A DNA stretch of 64,000 nucleotides from Anastrepha obliqua (GCF_027943255.1 NC_072896.1:69272501-69336500), one strand, 5' to 3'; counted from the first letter of the stretch, positions 24,395-36,984 are shown. The notes: generated by a model from the letters alone, not told the origin. Translations and numbers: made by a program.

Positions 24395-24790
24395 CTTCAC
24401 TGATAGAAGGCCGGTATATATTTGTTATAGGCCTGATAAAGTTTCATTTCAACGGCCAAGTTACCACAAAGGTGGGCTCCGAAGTAGACCAACCTGATCC
24501 AGAAATTGCCTGGGGATAAAAGGTTTCCCACGCCCTGAACATAGTTGACTGATTTAAGATCTGTTCCTCGGCTCATCAGCGATGCAGCCTCCAGAAATAT
24601 CTCTGTATCTAGGAACCCCAACAACATTTGTGGCCCACTGCTTAGCCAGACAGGTATTATTACAATGCAGAGATTTCATGACAGCCTGACTGTCAGAGTA
24701 CATAAATAGTGATCGGTTATGATTCAACGGACGAGCCCCTGAACCACAAGGCAGCCTTTTTTGTAGCAATTAAGTCAGCTTAACATACAC
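24395..24790 (-). pseudogene. LINE fragment: partial RNase H domain
   Basis: On the minus strand FMYSDSQAVMKSLHCNNTC (about 24705-24650) matches the third acidic block of LINE RNase H domains. A few residues on, VPRYRDISGGCIADEPRNRS matches the 'VPGHRDI.GN..ADELA' block, with GH replaced by RY. A second frame covers 24397-24627 with no recognisable zinc knuckle. The first catalytic block is not readable. It is another 5'-truncated remnant of an RNase H-bearing LINE. Confidence 0.68.
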
Positions 24791-27492
24791 TGCAATAGCC
24801 AGGTAACCGAAGGCTTAGGTTCAGTTAAATGCTGCTGTCGATCCTACATATTATTTGTCCGTGAGCCCGTGAAGATGAAAGCAAAGCAGAATTATAAAGC
24901 AGTGTAATCCAGGTTCCTACGTATCCTAGTTTTCATGCATATAGGACAGTGACCATTTTCCTGGACATGTCTTCGATGTATCGGTTCCAGGTCTAAGTTC
25001 TAAAATAATCCCGAGGTAAAGTAAAGTAAAAGTAAAGTGGTAGAGTAACCTCGGTAGGAAGTACAAGTCCCATCCCTATTAGTAAGTTGGCCTTATTTGT
25101 TTGTGTATAGCCTCATTTCGAGTCCCCTTCTTCTTTATCGGGAAACACACCTAGTATAAATTATTTGACGGCGCGTCTCCGTTACCTATTATGTCTTTAA
25201 TTTCGTGTAGAGCTGTGCCCACTCATTAGTTATTAATTATATGGCTTATGCCTGCCTCCTGCCGTGAAGGATCTGCCTTCTTCGAGAATGGAGACCACTC
25301 TTTTTATAGTCCATAGAGGATTTAAGTGGTCACTGTCCGCTTACAGTTCAGCATAAAAAATGCCATTTAGTTCAGGAGATTCATGCGGCTAGAAAAACCA
25401 GAATGACTATTCAATCTTTTCACCAGTTACAATCTTCCGGCCATTAAGCTAAAAGTGGGACTGTCTATACAGCCGGGAAATGGGCGCTCATTTGAACGAT
25501 TAGTATTCCATTGCATGAAGAATTCTAAGTGCCTTTTAACTTATGAATGCAATTTGGGGAAGTCAGATATTTGATATTATTTTTCGTAATTGATTTCCTG
25601 CAGCGCTTTTTAAAATGTTTCCCCAATAGTTTTTCTAGAAAATTTATTTGGGCTCACCTAAGAGCTTTTTTGAAGATTTCATGTGAAGTCTTACAGACTT
25701 CCCCAGAGTGGTTCGTTTTTGCTAAATGGGCATATTTCTGGTGTGCCTACTCAAGCCGGAAAACCTTGGGTTTGACCAGGGTGATCTCCTATTACTTGTA
25801 AGACGGCCTTTAAAACCCGATTCTATAAAAGCAGGGATACATGTTTTGATAAAAAAGTGTATCGCTTCATACATTTTAGAAGAGGAGCCAAACTCACTGA
25901 GAGAAAGACGCTTTGTCTTAGAGGTATTTGCTTCATCAGTTCTTAACCGTAGCTTGAGCGACAGGATGGAAACTCTCAAAAATATTTTAACCAGAATTCT
26001 TTACTTTTTATATCTTACCATTTTAAAAATACTCAGGCACAACACATTTCTATGGATAAACAATCAAAAATTAATTTTGTTATGCCTTACATTAAAGAAT
26101 CAATAGAAATTTTCCACAAACGTAACGAACAAAAGAAAGATAATCCATATGCGATGATTGCGGATAAGTCAAATTAGCAAAAAAGAAAAATTGATAGCTA
26201 AGCAAAATTTTACAAAAAAACAAAACAAAACGGTGTTAAGTAAAAGCACAAGCCTGAAAACCATCAGACGTCACCGCATAACAAAATATGTCAAAAAATG
26301 CCTCTTTAACAAATCAAAGACAGAATTTATGAAAAGGACGAAGTTCTCTAATTATAAAATTTATGAGCAACTTTTCGGCGTCAACACATACACATACCCA
26401 TATATTGCTGAAGGAAAATCCTTTATGACAAGCTAAATAAAGGAAAACGAACGAAATGTGCAAAAAATGAAAGAAAAGAGAAAGGGTTGACGGGTATGCG
26501 AATAAAGTAAAATAAAAGAATTGTTTGTTGAAAGGGTTTCACATTGACATCTTCATGCTAAAAAGTACAAGTTAGGAAATAAATCTACACGCTTTGGTGA
26601 GAACAAGTCCCACACACAGAATGAAAGGAAGCATCAGAGCCATAGAAATCAATGAGAGCACACATACTTATGCAAATGTGAGGTACATTAGAACAGCCGC
26701 GAAGGGTTCGAAACGTCCTTGGAATATTTTTGCTTTCGCGGGTATGCGCGGTTATCTATGCATACACATGTATAAGTATATACATACATGCATATGTGTA
26801 TATGACGCAATTAAAATTTTAAGATATTTCTATATGTAATTATTCGTACATACGTAATTATATAATACTTATTTACATACATACACATACAGGGTGATTT
26901 CAATGTGAACTTTTAAAAGTAAAAATAAAACAACGGGGCTCAATTGCTTTCCATATATTATATTTATTATGCCTTTGTATAGCTAGCTTTTTATTCAGCT
27001 GATGAATTTTTCTGTAGGCAGTCAGTTCACGATTGGACATACTATTATTTCTATGATTAATATAATTAGCAGGCACATATATTTATATTAGCATATAAAT
27101 AACAAGCACTCATATTAACTTTCTTAGCTCACAAAATAAAAGTATAGAAACAAAATATTTTGAAGACACTATGACAGTACAAATAATAGGCGCTTCTATG
27201 TATTTGCCACTCTCTGATCGTTATGATTGAACTCTGCTCGATTGACGAAAAATTTGCATGCAACAAAGCTATGATACATCAAAACTATGCAGCAACACTC
27301 ACCGCTAGCGTGTACGGTTGTACCTCAGAAAACTCGTATAACTCTCTATTTTCAACCCTGCCAAATCTCTCTTCTGATATTAGGCAAGCTTCATTAGCCT
27401 ACGTTCATATAGCGTAAATTGTATTGCTTAAACTTTGCGAATTCTCTTTTGGTGTTGTTCTTCTTGTTTACACACGGCAACTGCGTTGCTTA
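24791..27492. other. Unassigned stretch with anonymous open frames
   Basis: No gene is supported. The plus-strand frames at 25547-25801, 25726-26106 (126 codons) and 26158-26436 (92 codons, Lys-rich) are unbroken but show no motif, no codon signal I can judge and no neighbours that give a role. Near 26890 the sequence cagggtgatttcaatgtgaa looks like a transposon tip, without a partner end. A short agtaaagta tandem lies at about 25015-25040. Confidence 0.35.
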
Positions 27493-27818
27493 ACACAGGC
27501 CGACAAAATTTAACCAACATTCAGACCCAGAAACCAGACTATATATTTCCGAAGGTTTATGATGCGCTGAATCCAAATCTGGCCTCAGAATTGCTCTATC
27601 AGCTCTGGTTTTCGAGATATCCTAACCTAAAAGTGCAAACAACACCGTTTTTGCCCATATTTGAGGTTATGTAGCCTTGCAGATGTTTTCTTTCACCAAA
27701 AAAATAGGCTGGCATCTTTAAGTACAAGTGTTCTTCTTTCAGATTTGGATTCAGCGCATCATAAACCTTCGGAAATATATAGTCCGGCTTCTGGGTCTGA
27801 GATGCTGTCGGCCTGTGT
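27493..27818. repeat. Inverted repeat with 60 bp arms, potential hairpin
   Basis: Bases 27522-27581 (starting cagacccagaaaccagacta) and the reverse complement of 27740-27799 agree at 58 of 60 positions. A 158 bp spacer separates the arms. Matching outer blocks acacaggccgaca (27493-27505 and, inverted, 27806-27818) extend the symmetry across a small indel. The same peptide-like reading appears on both strands for this reason and should not be taken as two genes. A transcript through the locus would form a long, nearly perfect stem. It could be a foldback element, a hairpin-RNA locus or an inverted duplication. Confidence 0.85.
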
Positions 27819-27989
27819 AATTTTTGATCTACAGTCAACAATAGCATTGAGAAGAACGAGAACATAAAGGGTTTCACAGAGCACGGGCATCAAGTAAGGA
27901 GTTGAAGGATCAGATATTTCCCTGTATGAATGCTATCTTACTAATTAAGTACTCATTAAGTGCTCCAAACAAATGCATATTTTGGCAGC

Positions 27990-29405
27990 TCTTTTCCAGG
28001 CAACTAACAGATATATATGTATATACCATATATTATCATCTAAGGAGCAATATTTTTCTTCCTTCAAGTCTATGAAAGCTTCGTAATTTTTCACTTTACC
28101 AACATCGTATTTATCTTTCGCAAATATATCTTTGTAGTCGTTCAACAGTACACCAATTTTTTTTACCTGGTTTGCATCCAGATAATTGGTGTCCATTTTA
28201 TATTCACTCATATCTATCCCTTCATTGAAATGTATATCGTGTTTTAATTTTGCCTCATCTTCATGAATAGAATCATTTCTTTTTATGTTAGAGTCTATCT
28301 TCTTACATCCATTTGGGTTGGCGCTACTATTTAAATGAATATTTAAATTACCATCGTGGGTTAACCCAAACTTCTTAACCGCTATGAATCCCAAAAGCAT
28401 ATCATGAGTGAAATCCTTCTCATTGCAAATGAATGCATTTATTTTTTTTTTTCTATATTATGAATTTTACAATTCAATTCTACTAAACCTTCTGTTTTTC
28501 TTTCCCATCTTAAAACATATTTGGCATTGAGTTTTCCTCTTGAGTTCAACTTGTGATTTTATAGGACTATTTTTCGTCGGGTTATTTTTTTCTTTTGTAA
28601 TTTGATTTTCATACATTCTTAAATTGTTAAATAGAGTGGTTGGATTTGTCATTTCTTGTCTTTCCAGTTTATTAGTAATAAAACCCGGTAATCCTACTAC
28701 AATTAAATCAGTGAGTGTTCTATTATCCATATCACTGTTGTATTCCAATAAAAACCTCTCCCTTTTCAATGAGTATTCCAGCAAAGAGCCGTTCAAGTGT
28801 TTATAGGTTAAGGCATAAATTACTGATGACCAACTCTTATCCGCGAATGTATCTAGGAAATTGTCTCGCCAAGTTTTTCATTGTGAGTCTAAGCTGTGCT
28901 TGATTAGCATAGATTCATACCAGTTTCTCTCTACATCATTCAAAAATAACTTCAAAGCGCTAATCTTCTCCGTATTGATTTCTAATCCAAATCTATTACA
29001 TTCACTTTCAAAACTCTGCAGCCACTGTTTTGCATTTGAAACTTTATTATCGAATTTTTATTTCTGTTGTTGTTATTGATGCCTGTTACACTTAATCCTT
29101 CCATAACTTCTGTTAATTTTTTATCTCTGGTAGGCTGATTTTCTAATTGAGTAATATCCTGCAGTAAATAATCATCCATAGCCATGTTTCCAGTATCATC
29201 TTTGTATAATTTTAAAACTTCATCTGGCACCGATACCCACACATTCCTGAATTGACCTCTTTTTTGTAATGTTTTTTTTTTTTGTTTTGGCAGAGTCTGC
29301 TAACTTTGTCAAAGGAATGTGGTGTTTTGCTGCTTGAAAACATGTAGGAATGTGATATTTTTTCCCATTCTCTATTAATTCCACTTCGAATTGCAATTTA
29401 GTCAT
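27990..29405 (-). pseudogene. Truncated Ty3/gypsy-type LTR retroelement: gag, protease, RT start
   Basis: Minus-strand remnant of an LTR retrotransposon. Gag begins at about 29402 (MTKLQFEVELIENGKK). After frameshifts come a capsid-like region (28796-28600) and a zinc-knuckle start CQICFKMGK near 28510, whose second half is lost to a frameshift. A protease C-terminus (LLGFIAVKKFGL, about 28398-28365) follows. The linker then reads into the first part of reverse transcriptase (DYKDIFAKDKYDVGKVKNYE near 28140-28085). The element stops at about 28020; the RT core, RNase H, integrase and 3' LTR are absent. I see no envelope-like gene. It is an inactive 5' fragment. The mid-gag breaks are at about 29240, 28980 and 28800. 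Confidence 0.78.
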
Positions 29406-29769
29406 GATCTTTGATAATTGTTAGTTTGTAATATGTTGTTTTATTGGGAGTAATAAACACAGAATATGATTTATCTAGAAATAGAAACTTTATTATTAAT
29501 TAATATCAAACTTAATTTATCGAACTAAATTCATAACAAGTAATTGCACGCGGTCGGCTAACCTAGAAATAGAAAAATCAACAATTAAAGGTTTTTTATT
29601 CCTATTACTTTTGTAGATCGACCATCTGCTTTGAATTCACAAACTTGACTCATCGCATAAACAAGTGCAATCTCCTCAATTATCGTTCTCTTCTCTGTGT
29701 AGTATACTAAGCTTATATTGGTGTATACATGTGAGCGGCAGCTCTCGCAACAGTACGCAAAGCTTACAT
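29406..29769 (-). other. Probable 5' leader and LTR remnant of the LTR element
   Basis: This stretch lies directly upstream of gag on the minus strand and contains two copies of tttctatttctag and an aataaa signal, as an LTR might. No second LTR is in the window for comparison and no primer-binding site is evident, so the boundaries are guesses. Confidence 0.3.
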
Positions 29770-29850
29770 ATATATACAGAGGTTTACCATTGCTTGCCCA
29801 GGGACGACCGCTATTAGAAAAACCTTTTTTTTAATAGAAACTAGTAGTGT
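29770..29850 (-). repeat. SINE fragment, central part, reversed
   Basis: Read on the minus strand: tttttctaatagcggtcgtc, then ccctgggcaagcaatggtaaacctc. This matches the central domain of the SINE at 49582-49925. Head and tail are missing. Confidence 0.65.
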
Positions 29851-29984
29851 AAATATTGGGTCTGTAACTATTATTCGCTTAAATTTCAAAACGAACCTGG
29901 CCCGAATAGAATACTATATAGCAGTCAGTCAGGATACACTCAACATAAATGGCTACACAAAACAACGGATAGCCGTCTATCGGC

Positions 29985-30370
29985 TAAGCGCTTTGGCGCT
30001 TTGGCGAAACTCTGGTAGAACAGATGGGCGCATGGGCTAGTATTGGCTGGGTGGTTAGAAATGTTCCGCCCAAACAAACAAACTTCTACCCAACCCAATT
30101 CCGCTCATGGCACTGGGTATTTCGAAAGTACCTCCATAGATTCGGTCATTACAGTTCCCCAAATTACCCAATCTGCACGAAGAGGGAAGAAGACGTTGAC
30201 TACGTCTTATCCCATACCCATGGCATGCTCTCGAAACCTGTAATATATTAAACGGAGGAAATATTAAAGATTTTATGTTTAATCGAGTAATAACTAGTTT
30301 TTCGCGCATGCAAAACATATTCACACGGATTTAAGGCGCGCGGAGCTTCGTAGACGTAACCAGCAGCAGC
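29985..30370 (+). pseudogene. R1-like LINE C-terminal fragment
   Basis: The open piece 30024-30251 reads TNFYPTQFRSWHWVFRKYLH, then RFGHYSSPNYPIC and EEDVDYVLSH. These are equivalent to the 'FYLTQFLTGHGCFR.YLHRFGH...CP.C...EEDAEHVLF.CP' zinc region of R1-clade LINEs. The first cysteine of the knuckle is missing and the second His/Cys pair is damaged. In a shifted frame it continues GGNIKDFMFNRVITSFSRMQ to about 30330. It is a 5'-truncated tail and shares its group with the fragment at 18655-19340. Confidence 0.75.
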
Positions 30371-32285
30371 ATATGAGCTAACCAGCTCCGTGAAATAATA
30401 CCTTTTTGGCAGTTCGCGTGGAGAATGGTAGATTATGGGGAGATACTGAGTACGTAGGTGTAACTGTGAGGATACAAGTCGTGCATATTGGTATGCAGGG
30501 ATAGCAGTACTCTTGAGAGTTTCCTCTGCACTTCAATCCTCTTACAGTATTACCTTTAATAATACTACCCAACATAGGTTCTTAACGAATGAGAACCTGA
30601 TGCAAACATCTGACTGCATAAAACCATAGCTCTCGCTTTCGCCGCCAACTGACTTCGCGAAGACGGCAATTATCGAAATTAGCGTAGAAGAGATCCATTT
30701 CTCGATGCTATGTATAACATAATTACATAAGTATTGGCCAATCGGTTATAACCAGCAGCTCATAACGGCTTTACGATCGATTTTATCCATACATCATACT
30801 ATCACAAAACCAAGTATAAAAACTTTAAGAAAACAAGAGAGCTTATGAGAATTACCACCAATTGCTGACATTGCATGAAACACAGCAGCCTAATCTTTAC
30901 TTTTACTAACTTTGAAAATAGGGTTTTTAGATCCAAAAGTTTTACATGCGTGCTAATCACTGAGAGTGAAGATTTTGAACGCGAAACCAGTCAATATCAA
31001 AATAACATAAGAGTATAATTCAAATATGTATAGCCCTGTATTTGTACCACCCCGTATAAATGTTATCCTAAATAAGCGCCATTTATACTACCAGCGCTAG
31101 GCTAAGCAAATATTTATAAATGAAAATTTGTATATAAGTGGGAATATGTATATACATATATATCTAACTATCTACCACTCAACGCTCGCAAACAAAGGTT
31201 TTCAAATGCTATACTCACATTAGAAATTGTTTACCCTACCAGCTTCAATGTCAATGGGTTATGAGGCCATTTCATATTCGGAAACTTTTTATTTACTTTG
31301 CAGATGATGTTGGAATTCCAAGCGCAAGGGAGATCAAGCAAGTCAAATAAAGTGTAAAATTTGCTTAATAAATGAATGCGAATGTTGGCAAAATTCAGCC
31401 TTGCTTGTAAATAAAACTTTGATGTTAGATTTTTTAATAAAACGAAAAGGCATTCTTTGGTATGAACAGGCAGTGAAAATCTAAGTCGTACCACACAGCT
31501 GTGGGATAAGAAAGAAAAGAAAAATAAGGTAGGCTGCTACTTTTTCTGTTTAGAAAGCTTTGTGGCATACACACATACGTAAATACTTATTTTTGAATGA
31601 ATGGTGAGCCAACCCCTAACATTTTTGGGTGGAGGGAGGTTTTATATCATATACCAGGCAGGCTTTGTATGTTGGTTTTCCCCATGCAAATATTTATGTA
31701 GGAAATGCACTGTATTAAGGGACTCTAACAAAGTGACTCATTGACAATTTTCGAAAATTTATTAATAATTTCAGTAATTTTTCCCCCAAAAAGGTATCCC
31801 AAAATTCATTTAAATCTAAGTTTCAAACGTTGCGCAGATTAAACAATAATTCAATAAATTTTTGCTGACGATATAGCGCATTCATTATAAGAAGTAAATT
31901 TACAAGACCGCCCACAAAAACATTTTGAAAAATCAAAGTCAAGAGCTAAAGAAATACGTGGATAAACCTGAAGCTTCCGAATAAATATAGAAAAAACCCA
32001 TATTTTGTGGAAAAAACTGTTTTGTCAATTTTCAAAATATTCGCCTTGAAGAACTGGCCACTTTTGCATCCAAGGAAACCAGTTATGGAAACATTTATTC
32101 CACTCCGAAGAACGTATCTCAAAAATTTATTTTTGAATGCTTCAACAGTATCCCCAAGTGGTAAAAGCAGGCACCTCACATTTAATTTTTGACGAATGGG
32201 AACGAGAAGAACTCTTTAGGTCATAAGTCAGATGAAGCTTGGACGATAACAACATCCCTTGAGGCGTCCCTTGGAGTGTCTGAGA
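30371..32285. other. No gene seen
   Basis: Mixed AT-rich DNA. Frames at 30378-30575, 31231-31494 and 31946-32179 have no motif I can name. Confidence 0.35.
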
Positions 32286-32289
32286 TTCT

Positions 32290-32645
32290 GCGTTAGCAAT
32301 GGCCATTATCGTAGGCGATAAAACAATGAGCGGTATGAGCTTTACGACGACATTGACATATGTAGTATAGCGAATAAAGATCCAGCGTTTACGTTGGCTG
32401 GGTCATGTTATCCGAATGGGTGCAAATACTCCGGCTTTGAGAGTATTCGATGCGGTACCAGCTGGTGGTAGCAGAGGAAGGCTTCCGTTGCGAAAGATCA
32501 GGGGGAGAAGTACTTGGCTTCACTTTCAACTGGCGCCGGATAGCACAAGAAAGCTTTACTAAATTTGGCCAAAAACCGCGTAAGCGGTTATCGCGCCAAT
32601 CAGAAAGAAGAAAAATGTTTCGTGTAAAGGATGAGCGGTTTTAGT
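32290..32645 (+). pseudogene. RTE-like LINE C-terminal fragment with 3' end
   Basis: Plus-strand reading gives RYELYDDIDICSIAN near 32328 and, in a shifted frame, KIQRLRWLGHVIRMGANTPA (about 32380-32440). AVPAGGSRGRLPLRK and FNWRRIAQ near 32525-32550 follow. The 3' end cgtaagcggttatcgcgcca (about 32579-32598) is identical to the end of the reversed copy at 57191. The two therefore belong to one family and share a 3' boundary followed by an AAG-rich tail. Clade assignment as RTE-like rests on remembered wording of the 'RLRWLGHV.RM' block and is tentative. Confidence 0.72.
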
Positions 32646-33514
32646 CAGCAGCCGCTGGTGGCCGCAACATTTGACGTTGGGAATGCAGTAATAAAATCAA
32701 GTATCTAGAAACACTTATTGACAATAGATAAAGTCTTCTCAAAAAGCTCCCACGATTCGGGTGCAAGAAGTTATTTGAGCTTGCAACTCCCTACCGTTTC
32801 TGACCAAACTCCTTGATGAAAACTTTAACTGCAACCAATTTAGTGCTCCTTACTGATTAGGCTATTTGGTAAATAAATGTTGACCATCACATAACTAAGC
32901 CGCACAGCTAATAGTTTACTTCTTTACCATATAAGCAAAATATTTTATTTTCCAAAAAAACTTATACACCTTATCGTTAATTTTATTAAAAAAGAAACAT
33001 ATTTTCTTTTTCAAAAGCAGTGTACAATTAATAGTTAATTTTATTTCTACATAAACAGAAAACTTTTTTTTTAATGTGTGTACCCAATAATTTATTTTAT
33101 TTTTTTTAATTTTTTTTTTCATATGGGAAACCCGAATTAATTTGTATAAAAATTATGAGGTAAGCATTCACTTCTGGTTGACTTTCTTAAAGTTCTGAAG
33201 GTATTTAACTTTTCGAACAAAATTCAGTTTTTATGCACATGAATAAAAATTAAGCCTTAATTTTTTCCAAATAATAACTTAATGAGTAAGCAAATATTTT
33301 TAATACTTCGGGTATTTTCCAAAATGCACATGAAATATGTTTGAAACTAAACCCAGCTAGTCAAATTGTAAGGTATACGTAAGACATAAAGTTTCTTATT
33401 TGCCACAAGTTGATGAATATCTGCCAGATTTAGTGGAAAATGTCTAATGCAGATCTAATTCCATTCACTTCAGTTTACTTTCATATTCAATTTCAATTTG
33501 AATTTAATAAAAAA
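32646..33514. other. No feature seen
   Basis: Very AT-rich DNA with long T and A runs (about 32930-33125). No gene or recognisable repeat. Confidence 0.35.
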
Positions 33515-33678
33515 TTAAAGAAAAAATGGTTTCTAACGGCGGTCGTGTTGCGTGGTGACCGGCAGGTTCAGCAAAGAATATCAAACTTCCGATTATATTT
33601 CTGCCATGACCTCATAAACACCGTCTGATCTTCGGAGGCGCCGTAAAACTGTGGAAAAATATCAAAACGCCCAATTGT
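33515..33678 (+). repeat. Degenerate SINE copy, body and tail
   Basis: The order ttctaacggcggtcg, ccggcaggttcagcaaa, atatttctgccatgacctca, ccgtctgatcttcgga, gtaaaactgtggaa, acgcccaattgtatatata follows the central domain and TA-tail of the SINE family with much divergence. The tRNA-like head is absent. Confidence 0.6.
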
Positions 33679-33884
33679 ATATATATACATATATATATAT
33701 GTATGTATAAATAATATTACTTTGTTAATTTATTGTACTTCAGTTATATTTTTATTGTTGACACTACTTTCTTACCAAATCTAAGTACATCCCACGAAAA
33801 TCATCCAAAAAGTCGGAGAATTGCACAACACCTACAAAGAAAAAATTAAAAAAAATTGAGGAAGTTTTCAGTAGCTAAAAACTT

Positions 33885-34150
33885 GAACCTTGTTATATTA
33901 TACAAAAATTGAATGGGCTTTAAAAACGCATACCGAAACTTTTTTGGTAATTCTAATTAAAAATTGTTGAACGGTGGTAAAAAATTTATGGAATTTTTCT
34001 AATTTTTGTAAAAAGTTTGAAATGGGACTTATATGATTTTTTTAGACAATAAGCTATATTTTTATAATAAAAATTATTAGTATTCAAACAACAAAAAATA
34101 TCAAAACTAGTCAAAATATTGGAATTTTTTTAATTGTTTTCACGGGCTAT
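33885..34150 (+). repeat. AT-rich dispersed repeat, copy C
   Basis: Bases 33910-33955 (ttgaatgggctttaaaaacg, then cataccgaaacttt) match copies A (4430-4455) and B (36615-36640). A second weaker match, acgggctatagaac, lies at 34142. Limits are approximate. Confidence 0.4.
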
Positions 34151-36567
34151 AGAACAACAATTATTTCAGACTGATGAAGAAGAAAAACAAACTAAAGATA
34201 TTCAAACATCTCTGCATGGAATTGAACAGAATTCAATTAGACATTTCGGATGAAGAAATAAATAAAGCTCCTCGGACACTTTGCCCAAAAATCTGTACGG
34301 TATCAATAAGACTAAAATGGAACTGTAGTATTCCAAAATGATTGCTTAAAAATAGCACTAGAATCAGTGAAATAATTTTACAAAAAAGTTAGAATCCATT
34401 CACATTTTCAGCTCGGTTTCGAGTATTGGAGCTCCATCCCCTTGCAGATATTGTGTACTCGCATTTGTAATAAAACCAATAATCCCACCCACACATACAT
34501 CTATTCGTTTATATGAAGGTAGCTAGTGAGGCGTAAGCTATGAGCTGAGCAGCGGCATGAAAATATTCCGTAACACAACACGCGCCCCTACCAAACTCAG
34601 TGAGCAAAAGTAAAAACTTGCGCCAAAATATTTACCTTTCAACGCTCACTGCAACACCAAATAAAAACGAAAAAACTGAACGGCCTTAATCGCACTGCTG
34701 CAGTGAGCTAAATGCCTCGTTTTCGCATATACAGTAAGACAAAACAGTTTTGGCACTGTGACTTTTCTTACAATATTTGCAATGTTTTCCATGCCAATAT
34801 GTTTTCGTTAATTTTATTTAAAATATAAATACATATAAAACTCCCAATCAAATTTACTCTTTCTTATTCAAAAAAATTCAATGAAAATAGCCGTTCTGAT
34901 TTCCGATATTTTCATTGAATTTAATAATTAATTAAATATGTAAACAAATTAGTTAAATCTATTTATTAAGTTATTTTAATTAACTAAATTTAATAAAATT
35001 TATTTTTAAATAAAAATTTTAAATAAATATAAATAAATTTTAAATTAAGATAAAATAAAATAAATTTTAATTTAACAATTATATTAATAATTTATATTAA
35101 ATAATACATAATAAATAAGCAAATGAAATAGTTTAATTTGCTATTTAATAAAATAAATTAGAATTGGCTCGTTAAAAGTAAAAAAGGCACCTAATAAAAT
35201 TCACTCTTTTTCATAAAAGAAACATATTTTCAGGCGACAAACAGCATACAACTTTAAAAAAGCTCATAAAATTTTTAACAGAATCGCACTCCTTTTATAG
35301 CTGATTCAATCCTAGTACACAAAAATTTAAGTTTGAAGTTACTGAGAACTGCCGCCAATTTTATTATTATTTTTTATTTATAAACTACTTTATTTATAAA
35401 CTTTTTTTTTTTTGATGACACTCTTTAACAAATTTTTCCCCAGCAGGCTTGAACGCTTGAAAGGAAGAAAATGCAAAGAGCTTCAGCAGAAAAATTGGTA
35501 AGCTTGAATTAAATGAACCAGAACCAAATATAAAAATGTTAAGTAAAAACTTAAAATTCTGTTGAAAACTTAAAAGATATTTTCTAATTTTGGCTGAAGT
35601 TTGAAACTTTGCTTTATTAAAGGCTATGTTTTCATACAAAATTAACGAAAAAATGTAGCATGAAAACATTGTGAATATTGTAAATAACCTCACAACTTTT
35701 TTGACTGACTGTATACGTGGTACTCTGCGAATTTGCACCTCACAAATTTGTTGGCTTAAGCGTTTTTTTTTTCAATATTCATTTTTACCACATCAGCGTC
35801 AGCGATGGCAGCATTTATTGTGCAATATTTTTATTGTATGCATCAGCGGGTTGCACTTAACACTATCAAGCCTCTGTAGTAGACTAATTATATGTAGATG
35901 GTATAGGGCATATAAGAATCAGAAATGTAGGCCCAGGTTCTCAATTTATAAACTGAAGGAACGAGTTTTTTGTTGCTGGTTTTATGATAATATGTTGTAA
36001 GAATATCTACTTCTCGAAAGTTGAAGAGTTGAAATATTTCCAATATTTTTATAAGCATATTTTGAAATGAAGTTGGTGTTGAACTTCGAACTTCTAGAAT
36101 AGAAGCCAGAAACAAGTCACTTGTATTTAGCGGCTGCATAGCACTGAAAAATTGTATTGTACAATATAATGATAGCGTAACATTTTTTGACAACTTATTC
36201 GGTTCTTTATAAATTTTAAAAAATTTTTTGTGGAACTTTATTCTACGTCACTGCAAAACCCCTCCTAAATCAAGTTTCAAATTATGTGCAAATAAGGAAA
36301 AAGAAACCAAATTTTTTTTTACATTTTTTCAACATTTTAAAGTTTTTAATCCGATTTTCGAGATTTTCCGATCCGGTTTTCGAATTACATTACATTTTTT
36401 TAATAAAATGTGAGTTTAATGTTATTCAAACATTTCTCTGATTTTTGGTATTTTTTGTTTTGTTTGCTGGTGGCTTTGTGCATTTTCCCCATAAATCGAA
36501 TGCTAGCCATTTTTTTATATGGAAGAAAATACCCAACACCATCAGCAAAAAACAAAATTCTATGAAA
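34151..36567. other. Very AT-rich non-genic DNA
   Basis: Bases 34910-35165 are almost pure A/T. Frames at 35394-35738, 35671-36000 and 35888-36193 have no motif. No gene is supported. Confidence 0.4.
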
Positions 36568-36720
36568 TCAACTTGATTTTTGAGCCATTTTAAATTTGAG
36601 CTTTATTATACTAAAATTCAACGGGCTATAAAACTACATATTCGAAGTTCTCGAAATTCTATCTGAAATATTCTCAAAATTTTTATGAAAACTTGTATGA
36701 TTTTTTTTTAATTTGGATGG
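36568..36720 (+). repeat. AT-rich dispersed repeat, copy B
   Basis: Contains gatttttgagccattttaaa and attcaacgggctataaaac. The first matches copy A at 4375 and the second matches copy C at 33912. No coding potential. Confidence 0.45.
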
Positions 36721-36984
36721 TTTCATATAGTGGAATGAAAAGGTTTTTTTTTAATTTGCATAGTTTCTTATAGCAGATTGAACAATGTTTTCACAAAAAC
36801 CATTTTAAAATGAATTAAGAAAAACATTAATTTCCCAAACCTATCAACAAGTCTTTATGTTACTTTATATAAAAATTGTTTTCCTGCATGGAAAACTATC
36901 AATATCGATAACTATAGTTTGGCAGCTGAGAATGGCAAACTGTGTTAGCATTTCTGTTTAGTGAAGTTTAACAAGTCATTATAA

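Noticed and set aside
27435..27877. Two overlapping open frames on opposite strands sharing the same peptide
   Set aside because: The shared reading is produced by the 60 bp inverted repeat; no family or start context supports two genes.
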